Made by a program: the position numbers and the translations under genes. Source: an uncultured Alphaproteobacteria bacterium (lineage in GTDB: Bacteria; Pseudomonadota; Alphaproteobacteria; Caulobacterales; Caulobacteraceae). From it: a stretch of DNA of 64,000 nucleotides. Shown here piece by piece: positions 63,654-64,000 of this stretch; the first letter of the stretch is position 1; each line of letters begins with the position of its first letter. The notes beneath the pieces were generated by a model. The model worked only from the letters and a program-made list of their open reading frames with translations. It ran no database searches and had not been told where the DNA came from. The stretch lies in assembly GCA_937920085.1 (NCBI GenBank), contig CALETE010000041.1, forward strand, positions 32,408 through 96,407. The letters are read 5' to 3'.

Positions 63654-63975
63654 GTGAGCCTTCCAGACATCCGATTTGAGAATATTCGATCTCACGAAGG
63701 CAGCCAAAATACTGGCTTTGAGGAGCTGTGCTGTCAGCTTGCCGGACTGGAACCGCGAGCCAAAGGAAGCCAATTCTATCGAAAAGGTCGTGGAGCTGAC
63801 GCCGGCGTTGAATGCTTCCTGAGGCGCGCTGATGGAACGGAGATAGGCTGGCAGGCGAAGTACGTATTCCAGTGGGGTTCCTCACTTGAGGGGCAGCTAG
63901 ATAAGTCGATACGGATGGGGCTTAATAAGCACCCTGACCTGACCGAATTTGTCGTCTGTATCCCCTTTGATCCAC
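63654..63975 (+). CDS. PD-(D/E)xK/Mrr-like nuclease-domain protein, 5' fragment (putative defence cargo)
   Basis: The first 107 residues of a protein cut off by the contig end. The domain shows an FEEL helix (Glu23-Glu24), a GADAGVE strand (Asp49, Glu53) and WQAKY (Gln67-x-Lys69), the order of a QxK-type PD-(D/E)xK active site. The opening FENIRSHEGSQNTGFEEL and the KHPDLTEFVVCIPFD segment are features I associate with N-terminal effector domains of large antiphage ATPases. I prefer the GTG at 63654; ATG codons at 63633 and 63573 are in the same frame. The C-terminal part is unknown. Confidence 0.7.
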
Positions 63976-64000
63976 AGATCGGAAGAGCGTCGTGTAGGGA
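63976..64000. other. Illumina TruSeq adapter sequence (assembly artefact)
   Basis: The last 25 bases begin AGATCGGAAGAGC and continue as the standard TruSeq universal adapter read-through (complement of the read 1 primer end). They are not biological. In the frame of the preceding gene they add the false peptide QIGRASCR. Confidence 0.97.

Larger units (their letters stand above)
63338..63975 (+). mobile_element. End of a Tn7-like transposon inserted in comM
   Basis: From the break in comM the sequence has 300 bp without a gene but with paired 18-bp repeats near the edge, then an accessory gene. Tn7-like transposons that use comM as attachment site insert in this Gly-rich region, and their ends carry arrays of TnsB-binding repeats of about 20 bp. 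The transposon terminus is probably between 63338 and 63347 (TGTTATT at 63347). Transposase genes are not in the window, so the call rests on target, ends and cargo. Confidence 0.72.

Overview
The window looks like a chromosomal contig end from a high-GC alphaproteobacterium of the Caulobacteraceae (Phenylobacterium or Caulobacter type). This is inferred from the fabA-fabB-fabI operon, the hisB-hisH-hisA-hisF-hisE order, FlmA/FlmB-type flagellin-sugar genes, a FecI/FecR/TonB receptor locus, and the acyl-CoA dehydrogenase, CaiB and P450 catabolic genes. The taxonomic call is an inference from gene content; no rRNA is present.

Layout. 1-9.6 kb holds housekeeping genes: a truncated dicarboxylate symporter, an adenosine-kinase-like gene leading the his operon, a cyclophilin, endonuclease III, a MoeB-like enzyme and a 2-hydroxyacid dehydrogenase. 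Two REP-like palindromes lie at 9607-9722. 9.7-14.3 kb carries an SH3 protein, fabA-fabB-fabI and a UbiH-type monooxygenase. 14.3-20.6 kb carries Trm112, a Lon-substrate-domain protein, a thioredoxin-TPR protein, a YbaK editing protein, an LprI-like protein and polA, with a retropepsin-like two-gene unit directly upstream of polA. 21.4-27.6 kb carries a P450, a zinc-finger protein, an orphan ABC ATPase and a purine salvage group (periplasmic nucleosidase, nucleoside 'permease', NCS2 permease). A tRNA-Arg(CCG) at 27.67 kb borders an accessory stretch (28.2-35.6 kb). That stretch has an HxlR regulator, a DUF1330 protein, a MAPEG-like protein, reductases, a GST, an amidohydrolase and two facing paralogous membrane proteins. 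Paired 17-bp operators with identical 28-bp spacing sit at two of its promoters.

35.9-49.9 kb holds a hybrid histidine kinase flanked by a TauE gene and a decayed copy of that gene's 3' end, a PIG-L/GNAT pair, an MHS transporter, and a surface-signalling locus (FecI, FecR, TonB receptor with STN domain, then esterase and glycosidase-like genes). 50.1-57.0 kb is an acyl-CoA catabolic cluster: two acyl-CoA dehydrogenases, an acyl-CoA synthetase, an HD/PhnZ-like protein, an SDR and a CaiB transferase. 57-62.4 kb carries a phosphatase, a lipoprotein, a HAD enzyme, PhhB and flmA-flmB.

The right edge is the most interesting part. comM/yifB is cut in mid-gene at its Gly-rich segment. The sequence then changes to two exact 18-bp repeats 23 bp apart, as expected of the end of a Tn7-like transposon at the comM attachment site. 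Next comes the 5' part of a gene with a PD-(D/E)xK/Mrr-like nuclease domain of the kind seen on antiphage proteins. The last 25 bases (63976-64000) are an Illumina TruSeq adapter, so the biological sequence ends at 63975 and the island's contents are missing.
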